Of a stretch of 64,000 nucleotides of DNA, positions 57,079 through 64,000 are shown one piece after another; within the stretch, counting starts at the first letter, position 1, and the number at the start of each line of letters is the position of its first letter. The notes beneath the pieces were generated by a model, which saw only the letters and a program-made list of their open reading frames with translations, made no database searches and had not been told where the DNA came from. A program made the translations under genes and the position numbers. This DNA comes from Paenibacillus sp. LHD-117 (GTDB taxonomy: Bacteria; Bacillota; Bacilli; Paenibacillales; Paenibacillaceae): the NCBI RefSeq assembly GCF_030929555.1, contig NZ_JAVFVT010000007.1, positions 62,001-126,000 on the forward strand, in the 5' to 3' direction.

Positions 57079-57688
57079 GGCTTGCTCCTTCCTGCTTCGC
57101 AAGCCCGATGATCAGTTGTACCTCGCCTTTGTTCATGCCAAGCTTCTTCGCGATCGCTTCGATGGATTTCCCACCCTTGTACAGGCGGAACAACTCCGAA
57201 TATCTGGACGCGATCGAATGTTCCGCCGGTTGCGGGTCGACCGGAACCGAAGTTGACTTGGATTCGCCGGCGTTCTCCGAACCCTCCGCTTCAGCAGCCT
57301 TGAAGGAATCCGCCGCTGTGATCGATGTCGGTTCGGGACCTTGCATTGCGGTCGAGGACGTCGCGGAAGATGCCCGCGTAGTCTCCAGATGATCCAGTGC
57401 CTGCCGTAGCTGCAGGCTCAACGATTCGCAACGCTGCTCCAATGCCGCTATACGCATATCCTTGCGGTCATCCTCTTGTTTGGCGTCAGCTTGCGTTTTG
57501 GCGACCATCTGAAAGAGCTCCTCGTTGTCCTTCTCCATATTCTCCATAAATTGCTCGAGCGCAGTCTCCATGTTTTGCACGGATTGCGAGGATGGATTTG
57601 TTGGATTTGTTGTTTTGTTCCTTGGCATGCTAAGCGCGCCGACCGCCACTACAGCACCAAGCAAAGCGATATAGTGCCATGGCTCCAT
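57071..57688 (-). CDS. SwrB/YlxL-like protein
   Basis: 205-aa protein matching SwrB (YlxL) of B. subtilis by position right after the sigD region and by layout: a short N-terminal membrane helix (IALLGAVVAVGAL), coiled coil (about residues 35-105), a variable Ser/Ala/Glu linker, and a C-terminal helix-turn-helix-like module SRYSELFRLYKGGKSIEAIA..KLGMNKGEVQLIIGLAKQ. B. subtilis SwrB promotes flagellar type III export activation and sigma-D activity. Similarity is in architecture and the C-terminal module; the linker does not match, so symbol is left blank. Confidence 0.8.
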   Translation of the reverse strand: MEPWHYIALLGAVVAVGALSMPRNKTTNPTNPSSQSVQNMETALEQFMENMEKDNEELFQMVAKTQADAKQEDDRKDMRIAALEQRCESLSLQLRQALDHLETTRASSATSSTAMQGPEPTSITAADSFKAAEAEGSENAGESKSTSVPVDPQPAEHSIASRYSELFRLYKGGKSIEAIAKKLGMNKGEVQLIIGLAKQEGASHV

Positions 57689-57721
57689 CGTTACTCACCC
57701 CTCATTCTTACCCTTCCATTG

Positions 57722-58051
57722 TCACCATTTGATGTCGACCCGATGTCCTTTGTACGGATGCGGCGATTCCGGCTGCGTTTCCTTCGAAGAATCTTCTTTC
57801 GCTTGGCCGCGGGCGCGGTTCGGATAGCGCGGATCGCCGCCTTGGCTACCTTCCTGATCCGCCTTCACGCCGGAATTGGTCGATTGCTCGACCGCGGCGC
57901 TTTGGATGCGCTGCTCCTCGGTATGTTTCTGCGCTTGGTTCGCAAGCATGTTTTGTTCGGTGACCGGCCGCTGGGCTGCCTGCTGCTGCAAGCCGCTGTA
58001 CTCTTGCAGCCTCGGAACGGACATTTGGAGATCTAATGGCTTAAACGTCAT
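57722..58051 (-). CDS. conserved hypothetical protein of the flagellar operon
   Basis: Unrecognised 109-aa hydrophilic protein. Seen: opening TFKPLDLQMSVPRLQEYSGL, many Gln residues (about 15 %), a basic-rich middle and a short closing YKGHRVDIKW. No membrane helix or signal peptide; probably disordered. GGAGG 6 nt before the ATG, and tight placement between fapA and the SwrB-like gene, support that it is translated. Function cannot be assigned. It may be specific to Paenibacillaceae. Confidence 0.72.
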   Translation of the reverse strand: MTFKPLDLQMSVPRLQEYSGLQQQAAQRPVTEQNMLANQAQKHTEEQRIQSAAVEQSTNSGVKADQEGSQGGDPRYPNRARGQAKEDSSKETQPESPHPYKGHRVDIKW

Positions 58052-58093
58052 CGGAATCCTCCCTCCGTATTGAGCCTGATCTCCGGGATCGGG

Positions 58094-59500
58094 CTACGGA
58101 TGATACGGCACGAGCGCGATGTCGCCTTCCATTAATCGGAACGAGACGCGCTGCGCGCTGTCTTTTACGAATTTGGTATAGCGGCCGATGACGATCTTGA
58201 CGCCGCCGAATATCGTGCCGCCGACATCTACTCTTGAACGTCCGGTATCCTCCAGCATCTTCTCGATTTCGAGCGTCCGATCCTTCGATTCCTCGATGCT
58301 TGCGTACGTCTGCCGTTTTGTCGCACTCAGCTTTACGCGCATTGCAAGCCGGTCGGGAGACAATTGGCCAGCCGCGGCTAATTGATCGAGTATGACAAGA
58401 GCCTTCTCCGTCTTGTCCAAGCTTTCGACTGCTTGTCTAATGCCTGAGCGTAGCTCCAGCAATTCATCCCTCAGTTGGGGGTTTACCCCCGCCTCCAGAA
58501 CCGTTGCGGTCGACATCGCGTTGCCGATCGTTCTTGCCACAATCAATTCGCCCGCTTGAACGATCCCGCCGACGATGAGCCCTTTCGCACCGGAGCATAC
58601 GACGCTATTTCCAGCTTTCACATGGGAATGCATGATACTTTGAGAGACGAAGACGTCTCCGCCGGCAATCACGTTGCCATCTTGAATGAACGAGCTTCGA
58701 ACATTCCCCTGCGCTCTCACGTAGCCTTTATTGCTGGCCATGATGCCGCCCGTAATTTCGATCGAGCCATCCGACTCCAGTTCCGCTCCTTCAACGCCGC
58801 CAATGACCCGAATATCACCCGAGGCTTTGACGCGGAAGCCATTAAGCACGTTGCCTCGAATAACGACAGTGCCGACAAAGTCGATATTTCCGACTCTGTA
58901 ATCGACGTCCCCATTCACTTCGTAGACGGGGAATACGTTGATCTTGGCTTTATCGGTTAATGTGATCAATCCGTCGATCGCCGCGTACATAGCCGATCCA
59001 TCGCCGTTCAAGACGACGTTTTTGCCTACTTTGAAGTGGGCGCGTTTGCCGTACTTCGGAGGAATCTCTTCCCCCGTTACCGTCATTCCCGGAGGTCCGG
59101 CGATCGGTTCGACTAACTCCGCGATCAATTGCCCCCGTTTGACGTTCTTCAACTGGTTGACTTGCTTCAAGTCAACCTTCCCGTCTTCGTCCTCGGCCGG
59201 CCGCCGCTCGTCATTGTCCATATCAAATACGAAACGTATCATTCCGTCTCTGCCTGGACTTGGATTCAACCCTTGTGCGAATAACGTTTGCTCTCTGCAG
59301 TAGGCAAGCGGATTTCTGCTGATCTGGTCCAGCACATCGGATCGGAGGCTATGGACAACCCCCTTGCTTCGAACGAAGAGTTCCAATTCATCAGCGCTGC
59401 AAGAAAACTCGTCCGTTATTCTACTAAACGTGATGAAGGCAGTCAGCCTGTCTGCCGATATTTGAACGCGAAGATATGAATCCAATTGTTGATTGTCCAC
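58094..59500 (-). CDS. FapA / DUF342 family protein
   Basis: 468-aa DUF342 (FapA) protein. Seen: an N-terminal FapA-type region, FGMxxxGTxI-like IAGPPGMTVTGEEIPPKYGK near residue 135, a right-handed beta-helix of polar repeats with regular Gly/Val spacing (about 190-330: GTVVIRGNVLNGFRVKASGD, GNVIAGGDVFVSQSIMHSHV), and a C-terminal coiled coil (about 345-415) with VGGTIFGGVKIVIGRY. GTG start with GGGAG 4 nt upstream. DUF342 genes often accompany flagellar and polymer genes; Vibrio FapA affects flagellar localisation. Role here is inferred from the sigD neighbourhood. Confidence 0.88.
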   Translation of the reverse strand: MDNQQLDSYLRVQISADRLTAFITFSRITDEFSCSADELELFVRSKGVVHSLRSDVLDQISRNPLAYCREQTLFAQGLNPSPGRDGMIRFVFDMDNDERRPAEDEDGKVDLKQVNQLKNVKRGQLIAELVEPIAGPPGMTVTGEEIPPKYGKRAHFKVGKNVVLNGDGSAMYAAIDGLITLTDKAKINVFPVYEVNGDVDYRVGNIDFVGTVVIRGNVLNGFRVKASGDIRVIGGVEGAELESDGSIEITGGIMASNKGYVRAQGNVRSSFIQDGNVIAGGDVFVSQSIMHSHVKAGNSVVCSGAKGLIVGGIVQAGELIVARTIGNAMSTATVLEAGVNPQLRDELLELRSGIRQAVESLDKTEKALVILDQLAAAGQLSPDRLAMRVKLSATKRQTYASIEESKDRTLEIEKMLEDTGRSRVDVGGTIFGGVKIVIGRYTKFVKDSAQRVSFRLMEGDIALVPYHP

Positions 59501-59515
59501 CTGACTCCCCCCTCT

Positions 59516-60301
59516 CTAGTGCTGCATTAATTGATCTTTATGTTTAGCCAAAGCCCCGCGAAGCCGCAAGATGGCCTTCGAATGGAGTTGGGAAATTCTC
59601 GATGGTGATAGCGACATAACCTCGGCTATTTCGCTCAGCGAAAGCTCTTCATAATAAAATAACGATACGACCGTACGTTCCTTCTCCGTCAACCGCTCGA
59701 TCCCTTTTACTAACGATTCTTTCAAATAAACCTCGTGTACCGTATGATCCGGGTTTTTGGCTTTCTCGTCGACAAGCAGCGTCATCCGGGTCTCGGACTC
59801 TTCCTCGCGGATCGGATCCTCGAGCGAACAGATCGAAGTGACGGAGATATCTTGCAGCATGGTCGTGAATTCCTTCTCCGTAATTTGCAAGTAACGGCTA
59901 ACCTCGGCGTCGGAGACGGAGCGCATATACTGCTGTTCCAAGTGCTGGTAAGCATCCTCTACCCGCTTCGCCTTCTCGCGAACGGATCTCGGAACCCAAT
60001 CGCCTTGCCTGAGGCCGTCGATTATGGAGCCGCGAATCCGCCACGAAGCATAGGTCTCGAACTGCAAGCCGCGCTTGTAATCGAACTTCTCGATCGCGTC
60101 GATCAGTCCCATTACGCCGTTGCTCGCCAGATCGTCCTTGATCACGTTTTTAGGCAAGCCGATCGCCATGCGGTTCGTCACGAAGTCGACGAGCGGCAAA
60201 TAATTTTCGATCAGGCTTTTTTTGGCTTCGATATCCCCATGCTCTTTCCATGCTTGCCACATCTGGATGTTCGTCAAATGAGGCGACTTCAGCTCTGGCA
60301 T
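59516..60301 (-). CDS. sigD: RNA polymerase sigma factor for flagellar genes (SigD/FliA)
   Basis: Sigma-28 family factor controlling late flagellar, chemotaxis and autolysin genes; 261 aa, typical. Seen: region 2 (SLIENYLPLVDFVTNRMAIG, DLASNGVMGLIDAIEKFDYK, FETYASWRIRGSIIDGLRQG), region 3 (DWVPRSVREKAKRVEDAYQH), and region 4 (IERLTEKERTVVSLFYYEEL, LSLSEIAEVMSLSPSRISQL). It follows a membrane protein by 4 bp at the end of the che genes, the same order as B. subtilis (cheA-cheW-cheC-cheD-sigD-swrB). Confidence 0.97.
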   Translation of the reverse strand: MPELKSPHLTNIQMWQAWKEHGDIEAKKSLIENYLPLVDFVTNRMAIGLPKNVIKDDLASNGVMGLIDAIEKFDYKRGLQFETYASWRIRGSIIDGLRQGDWVPRSVREKAKRVEDAYQHLEQQYMRSVSDAEVSRYLQITEKEFTTMLQDISVTSICSLEDPIREEESETRMTLLVDEKAKNPDHTVHEVYLKESLVKGIERLTEKERTVVSLFYYEELSLSEIAEVMSLSPSRISQLHSKAILRLRGALAKHKDQLMQH

Positions 60302-60305
60302 TGAC

Positions 60306-60767
60306 TCACTCTCCTGTCAGATGACGTACGGCTTTCGCCAATTCCTCTGGTTGTTTGTTAGCGGTAGATACGAGTTGCGGCGGAGACAAAGGCTTAAATG
60401 CCGCCGTCCCTTCATTCATGCCCGCCGCGCGCGGCTCGATCGCCGCTTGCGCGGATGGGACAGCTCCGTTATGAAGCTGCGACTTCAGCAATTCATTCAA
60501 ATCCTCCGACTCGTCCGGCGTTCTCAAATCCAGCTCCGCGCCTCGCGTCTCGGAATTGCCGTCATGAGTCTGCATCGCGATCGCCGGAGGGCGAAGAATC
60601 ATGCCCAGTACGAAACGGGCAACGTAAGCAACAACAAAAAAAGCCAGGAATGCGTATAAGCTTCTCGTCAGTATGACGGACATTGGATTGTTGCCCAGGG
60701 AGAACAACACGGTAAGACCGACCCCCGCAATACCGAATCCTGCGTTCCATCTCCAATTTCCCAGCAT
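60306..60767 (-). CDS. small membrane protein between cheD and sigD
   Basis: Unassigned 153-aa protein. Seen: two membrane helices at the N-terminus (about residues 8-26 and 33-58, LYAFLAFFVVAYVARFVLGM), then a hydrophilic, probably cytoplasmic tail with DLRTPDESEDLNELL and PLSPPQLVSTANKQPEELAK, ending AVRHLTGE. AAAGGAG 7 nt before the ATG; 2 bp from cheD and 4 bp from sigD, so within the operon. No similar gene is at this place in B. subtilis. Position suggests a link with sigma-D or the flagellum, but I see no motif that shows it. Confidence 0.75.
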   Translation of the reverse strand: MLGNWRWNAGFGIAGVGLTVLFSLGNNPMSVILTRSLYAFLAFFVVAYVARFVLGMILRPPAIAMQTHDGNSETRGAELDLRTPDESEDLNELLKSQLHNGAVPSAQAAIEPRAAGMNEGTAAFKPLSPPQLVSTANKQPEELAKAVRHLTGE

Positions 60768-60769
60768 CG

Positions 60770-61264
60770 TTAAATCTCCTTTATTCCAAACTGCACGCTT
60801 CGGATCATCAATTTGCCGCTCCCGCTGTCAAATTCGATCGTGCGACCGTAATTTCCGCCCGTATCCTGGGATACAATCGGAATCCGATGGCTCTCGAGCA
60901 CGATGATGCATGACTCGACGTTGCGAGGTCCAATGCGGAGCGTGTCGGTCTGGCCAGCGAACGCGAACATTTGCGCGCCTCCCGCCATCTTGGCTTCCAA
61001 ACGGTCCAGCCTCGCTCCCATCGCGGACATGCGGCTTAGCAGCTCGGGAATTGCGGTATCCGCGTATTTCGCCAGATTGATTTGCGCTTCGCGCGCAATG
61101 TCTGACGACGGCAGCATGACATGCGCCATTCCCGCAACCTTGGACCTTGCATCGTATAACGTTAACCCGACGCAAGAGCCAAGACCCGTCGTCTTCAGTA
61201 CCGCGCCGTCCGCCGCGGCGTTCAAATCCGCCATCCCTACTTTAACCATTGTCTGTCCCGTCAT
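60770..61264 (-). CDS. cheD: chemoreceptor glutamine deamidase CheD
   Basis: CheD deamidates Gln residues of chemoreceptors and in B. subtilis also activates the phosphatase CheC; 164 aa, normal length. Seen: TTGLGSCVGLTLYDARSKVA near residue 26 (catalytic Cys), GMAHVMLPSSD near 45 (catalytic His), and GGNYGRTIEFDSGSGKLMIR near 137 (Thr). ATG start overlaps the cheC stop (ATGA), so the functional partners are coupled. A start five codons later (MVKVGMAD) is possible. Confidence 0.96.
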   Translation of the reverse strand: MTGQTMVKVGMADLNAAADGAVLKTTGLGSCVGLTLYDARSKVAGMAHVMLPSSDIAREAQINLAKYADTAIPELLSRMSAMGARLDRLEAKMAGGAQMFAFAGQTDTLRIGPRNVESCIIVLESHRIPIVSQDTGGNYGRTIEFDSGSGKLMIRSVQFGIKEI

Positions 61265-61884
61265 TCTTGACCGACTCCCAGTGATTTGAATATTTTGCCG
61301 AAGGAGCCGGGATCGGGAATGAGGAAGAAATGGCCTTCCAACGATTGATGATCTTCTAGGAACGTCGTTTCGATCAACAAGGCGGAATCGCCCATCTCGC
61401 CGTATTGCATGAGCCCGTAGCTAAGTATGGCTCCGGCCATGTCGTGCGCGATTGCGGGTACAGAAGGCACCATGGGAAGCTGCGTAAAATCGGCTAGCGA
61501 CGACAGATACGAGCCTGCTAAAATATTGCCAATCTCGCATAAGGCGGATAGCTCCATCTCGGAATAACCGGACTCCTCTTCCCCATGACGAATCGATAGC
61601 AGCTGGTTCAGCATCCGTTTCGCGGACAGCTCTTCGATGATAAAAAACATATTCCCGGGCGCTTCGCCTTCGACCCGTAAGAACACCGCCAGAACGATCT
61701 GCTCAGCGCCCCCCACGAGCTCGGCAATTTCTTCGAACGGCAACAAGCTTACTTTCGGCACAGCCATGTCTACCGGCTTGTTCAGCAGCTTGGATAAAGC
61801 TGTAGCCGCATTGCCTGCGCCGATGTTGCCTACTTCCTTCAACACGTCCAGCTCGAAAGCTTCAAAAGAATTAAATTCGGCCAC
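61261..61884 (-). CDS. cheC: CheY-P phosphatase CheC
   Basis: CheC dephosphorylates CheY-P in the B. subtilis type chemotaxis pathway and partners with CheD; 207 aa, normal length. Seen: both internal active-site helices, DVLKEVGNIGAGNAATALSK near residue 14 and ELSALCEIGNILAGSYLSSL near 110, each with the E-x2-N pair. GTG start with GGAGG 8 nt upstream, just after cheW. Stop overlaps cheD by 4 bp. Confidence 0.96.
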   Translation of the reverse strand: MAEFNSFEAFELDVLKEVGNIGAGNAATALSKLLNKPVDMAVPKVSLLPFEEIAELVGGAEQIVLAVFLRVEGEAPGNMFFIIEELSAKRMLNQLLSIRHGEEESGYSEMELSALCEIGNILAGSYLSSLADFTQLPMVPSVPAIAHDMAGAILSYGLMQYGEMGDSALLIETTFLEDHQSLEGHFFLIPDPGSFGKIFKSLGVGQE

Positions 61885-61887
61885 CGA

Positions 61888-62349
61888 TTATACCTCCAGC
61901 TGCTCGAGCTGGATAATCTCGTTTTTGTTCAGCACCTCGGACAGATTCAGCATGATGAGCAAACGCCCTTCGCCGAGCTTGGCGATTCCGCGCAAATATT
62001 TGGCTTTGATGCCGCCTACGATCTCGGGCGGATTATCGATCGTATCCGTGTCGATATCGATGACGTCGTTCGCGGAGTCGACGATGAATCCGACCTCAAG
62101 GTCATTCACCGCGACGACAATGATGCGGGAGTTCTCGGACGGCTCGGTTTCGCTCAGATTGAATCTGCCTCTGAGATCGATGACAGGCACGACGACGCCG
62201 CGCAGGTTAATGACGCCTTTAATGAAAGCAGCCGTTTTGGGAACGCGGGTGATCGGCGTCAATCGCTCGATCGTGCGCACTTTATCAACTTCAATGCCAT
62301 ACTCTTCTTTGCCAAGCGCAAATACGATAACCTTCAATTCTTCTCCCAT
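61888..62349 (-). CDS. cheW: chemotaxis coupling protein CheW
   Basis: CheW couples chemoreceptors to CheA; 153 aa, normal length. Seen: SH3-like CheW fold with VIVFALGKEEYGIEVDKVRT at the N-terminus, ITRVPKTAAFIKGVINLRGV near 33, VVPVIDLRGRFNL near 53 and IIVVAVNDLEVGFIVDSAND near 78. ATG start, 13 bp after cheA. Operon cheA-cheW-cheC-cheD as in B. subtilis. Confidence 0.96.
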   Translation of the reverse strand: MGEELKVIVFALGKEEYGIEVDKVRTIERLTPITRVPKTAAFIKGVINLRGVVVPVIDLRGRFNLSETEPSENSRIIVVAVNDLEVGFIVDSANDVIDIDTDTIDNPPEIVGGIKAKYLRGIAKLGEGRLLIMLNLSEVLNKNEIIQLEQLEV

Positions 62350-62362
62350 CGGTAAAACCTCC

Positions 62363-64000
62363 CTATTTGATCAATGCGTTCGGATCGATGATAAGCGCCA
62401 CGTACCCGTCGCCAAGAATCGTAGCCCCGGATATCGCATATACATTCGTCAAATATTTGCCCAACGTCTTAAGCACAATCTCGCTTTGTCCAATGAACTC
62501 GTCAACCATGACGGCCGCTATCTTGTCTCCTTTGCGGATGACGACGATCTCCGTCTCTTGCTCCTGGCTCTCGTCGTAATCCGGCGACTGCAGCACGCCG
62601 CTAAGCGATATGATCGGAATAATGGAATTGCGGAACTGGATCATCCGGTTGCCGTGCACGTTCAGGATGTTCTCGCGCTGGATAATTCCGGTCTCCACGA
62701 TCGACGACAGCGGAATCGCGTATTTCTCCGAACCGAGTTTGATCAGCATCGCCGAAATAATCGAAAGTGTCAGCGGCAGCTGGACGGAGAACTTTGTCCC
62801 CTTGCCCTCGGCAGACGTCACGGTGACATTGCCGCCGAGCGAAGTGATTTTCGTCTTGACGACATCGAGCCCTACCCCGCGTCCGGAAATATCCGAAATT
62901 TTGTCCGCTGTGCTGAAGCCCGGCGCAAAAATCAGCATTTGAATCTCTTCCGACGTTAGGTTGCGCGCTTGTTCCTCCGTCACGACGCCGTTCTTGATCG
63001 CCGTCTGCAGCACCTTCGCTTGGTTGATGCCCCTTCCGTCTTCCTCTACCTCGATGAAAACATGATTGCCGCTATGGTACGCGCGGAGATGGATCGTGCC
63101 CGTCTCCGGCTTGCCGGCGGCAACCCGCTCTTCCACCGATTCGATTCCATGATCGCCCGAATTGCGGATGAGATGGACAAGAGGATCGCCGATCTCGTCG
63201 ATGACCGTACGGTCTAACTCGGTGTCGGCGCCCGTTATGACTAGCTCCATCTTCTTATCGAGTGACTTGGCAAGGTCGCGCACGAGGCGCGGGAACCTGT
63301 TGAATACCGAATCCACGGGAACCATGCGCAGCTTCAGCACGATGTTCTGCAGATCGGAGCTGACCCTGGACATATGCTCTACCGTTTCCGTTAATTCGCT
63401 GCGCTTGATCTCGCTTGCGAGCTGCTCCAGTCGAACACGGTCGATCAACAGCTCGCTGAACAGGTTCATGAGCGTATCCAGCCTGTCGATGTCGACGCGG
63501 ATCGTCTTGTTCATCGCCGCTGGCGCGCTTTGCGTGCTCGGTGCCGCCTTGCGGGACAGTTCGCTTCCGCCGCTTGCTTTCGCATCGGCTTCCGGCTCCG
63601 CGGCTGCAGGTTTCTCCGGCGCTTCGACCGCAGCCGCGGCCGGTGCGCTCGTGAGCGCGGCGAGCGACTCGGCATCCAGCGGGGTCACCGTGACGGAGGC
63701 GATTTCGGAGATGTTCGTTATTTGCTCGTTCAGCTGATCGGCCGATAACGTGGAAATCGTAAACACGGTGAACGAGCGGTCGAATTTTTCCTGCTCCAAA
63801 TCTTGTACGGATGGATCGGATTTGACGATTTCGCCATTACGCTCCAGCAGATCGAATACCATGTACGCTCTAGCCGCTTTCAGCACGCAGCTCTCTTCGA
63901 CGCTAACCTGCACGTAATAGGGCTGATGCCCCGATTCCATCGATTGGAGAAGAATCGAAGATTGGAATTCGTCAAGCAATACGGAGCCAGAAGCTCTTCC
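62363..64000 (-). CDS. cheA: chemotaxis histidine kinase CheA (partial, 5' end missing)
   Basis: CheA, the sensor kinase that phosphorylates CheY and CheB. The frame is open through base 64000, so the P1 phosphotransfer domain (with the phosphorylated His) and the start lie outside the window; about 546 codons are seen. Seen in order: a P2 response-regulator docking domain, an Ala/Glu/Pro linker, P3 dimerisation helices (IDRLDTLMNLFSELLIDRVR), P4 kinase domain with N box DPLVHLIRNSGDHGIE, ISGRGVGLDVVKTKI and EGKGTKFSVQLPL, and P5 CheW-like domain. It heads the visible che genes. Any start inside the window, such as TTG 63979, is not real. Confidence 0.96.
   Translation of the reverse strand, partial: GRASGSVLLDEFQSSILLQSMESGHQPYYVQVSVEESCVLKAARAYMVFDLLERNGEIVKSDPSVQDLEQEKFDRSFTVFTISTLSADQLNEQITNISEIASVTVTPLDAESLAALTSAPAAAAVEAPEKPAAAEPEADAKASGGSELSRKAAPSTQSAPAAMNKTIRVDIDRLDTLMNLFSELLIDRVRLEQLASEIKRSELTETVEHMSRVSSDLQNIVLKLRMVPVDSVFNRFPRLVRDLAKSLDKKMELVITGADTELDRTVIDEIGDPLVHLIRNSGDHGIESVEERVAAGKPETGTIHLRAYHSGNHVFIEVEEDGRGINQAKVLQTAIKNGVVTEEQARNLTSEEIQMLIFAPGFSTADKISDISGRGVGLDVVKTKITSLGGNVTVTSAEGKGTKFSVQLPLTLSIISAMLIKLGSEKYAIPLSSIVETGIIQRENILNVHGNRMIQFRNSIIPIISLSGVLQSPDYDESQEQETEIVVIRKGDKIAAVMVDEFIGQSEIVLKTLGKYLTNVYAISGATILGDGYVALIIDPNALIK

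Overview
The window is a 64-kb block of core chromosome from an endospore-forming, flagellated Firmicute, most likely of the Paenibacillaceae (Paenibacillus/Cohnella-like). The evidence is the Bacillales gene order, the spore genes (spoVS, sleB, spoVFA/spoVFB, spoIIIE), the sigD/che genes, RNase Y and RNase J, PolC-type polymerase, moderately GC-rich coding sequence, and a short palindrome-ended intergenic repeat of a kind I recall from Paenibacillus genomes. Every convincing gene is on the minus strand, so transcription reads from base 64000 down to base 1. Genus and species cannot be fixed from this stretch.

Layout in the direction of transcription. (1) 64000-56566: end of the flagellar/chemotaxis operon (cheA, cheW, cheC, cheD, a small membrane protein, sigD, a FapA/DUF342 protein, a 109-residue orphan, a SwrB-like protein, and a membrane protein with an MltG-like LysM segment). 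(2) 56503-43192: translation and envelope block with its own rpsB promoter (rpsB, tsf, pyrH, frr, uppS, cdsA, dxr, rseP, proS, polC). (3) 43102-34189: rimP-nusA-rnpM-ylxQ-infB-rbfA-nrnA-truB-ribF, then rpsO with its own promoter and terminator. (4) 34139-29026: pnp, a YlxY-type polysaccharide deacetylase, the M16 peptidase mlpA, and dut. (5) 29010-24141: dipicolinate/lysine operon spoVFA-spoVFB-asd-dapG-dapA behind a sigma-K-like promoter, closed by a terminator. (6) 24103-13418: rnjB, tepA-ylzJ-spoIIIE, sleB, then ymfF-ymfH-ymfI-ymfJ. (7) 13262-7510: ymfK, rodZ, yajQ, rimO, pgsA, cinA. (8) 7422-1: LexA-box-preceded recA, recX, rny, ymdB, spoVS, a membrane dipeptidase, and the start of a 2-oxoacid:ferredoxin oxidoreductase alpha gene cut by the window edge.

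The genes fit together as in Bacillus subtilis: RNA decay (rny, rnjB, pnp), translation factors, isoprenoid and phospholipid synthesis, cell-envelope protein handling (rseP, M16 pair), DNA repair, and spore cortex/core chemistry. Stage-specific promoters are readable upstream of spoVS (sigma-H), spoVFA (sigma-K) and sleB and tepA (sigma-G/F). Rho-independent terminators divide the block into transcription units.

Departures from the B. subtilis plan: an archaeal/eukaryotic-type ProRS occupies the proS locus; dut stands where ymxH would be; nrnA lies between rbfA and truB, and ylxP is absent; sleB sits between spoIIIE and ymfF without ypeB; and a ~166-bp inverted-repeat-ended element occurs twice in full and once as bare ends. 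I found no tRNA, rRNA, CRISPR array, transposase gene, prophage or defence island. No gene-free gap exceeds 300 bases; the longest (7340-7629) holds the recA promoter, LexA box and cinA terminator. I saw no sign of a wholly new multi-gene system; the items most worth follow-up are the repeat family and the unassigned small proteins of the flagellar operon.
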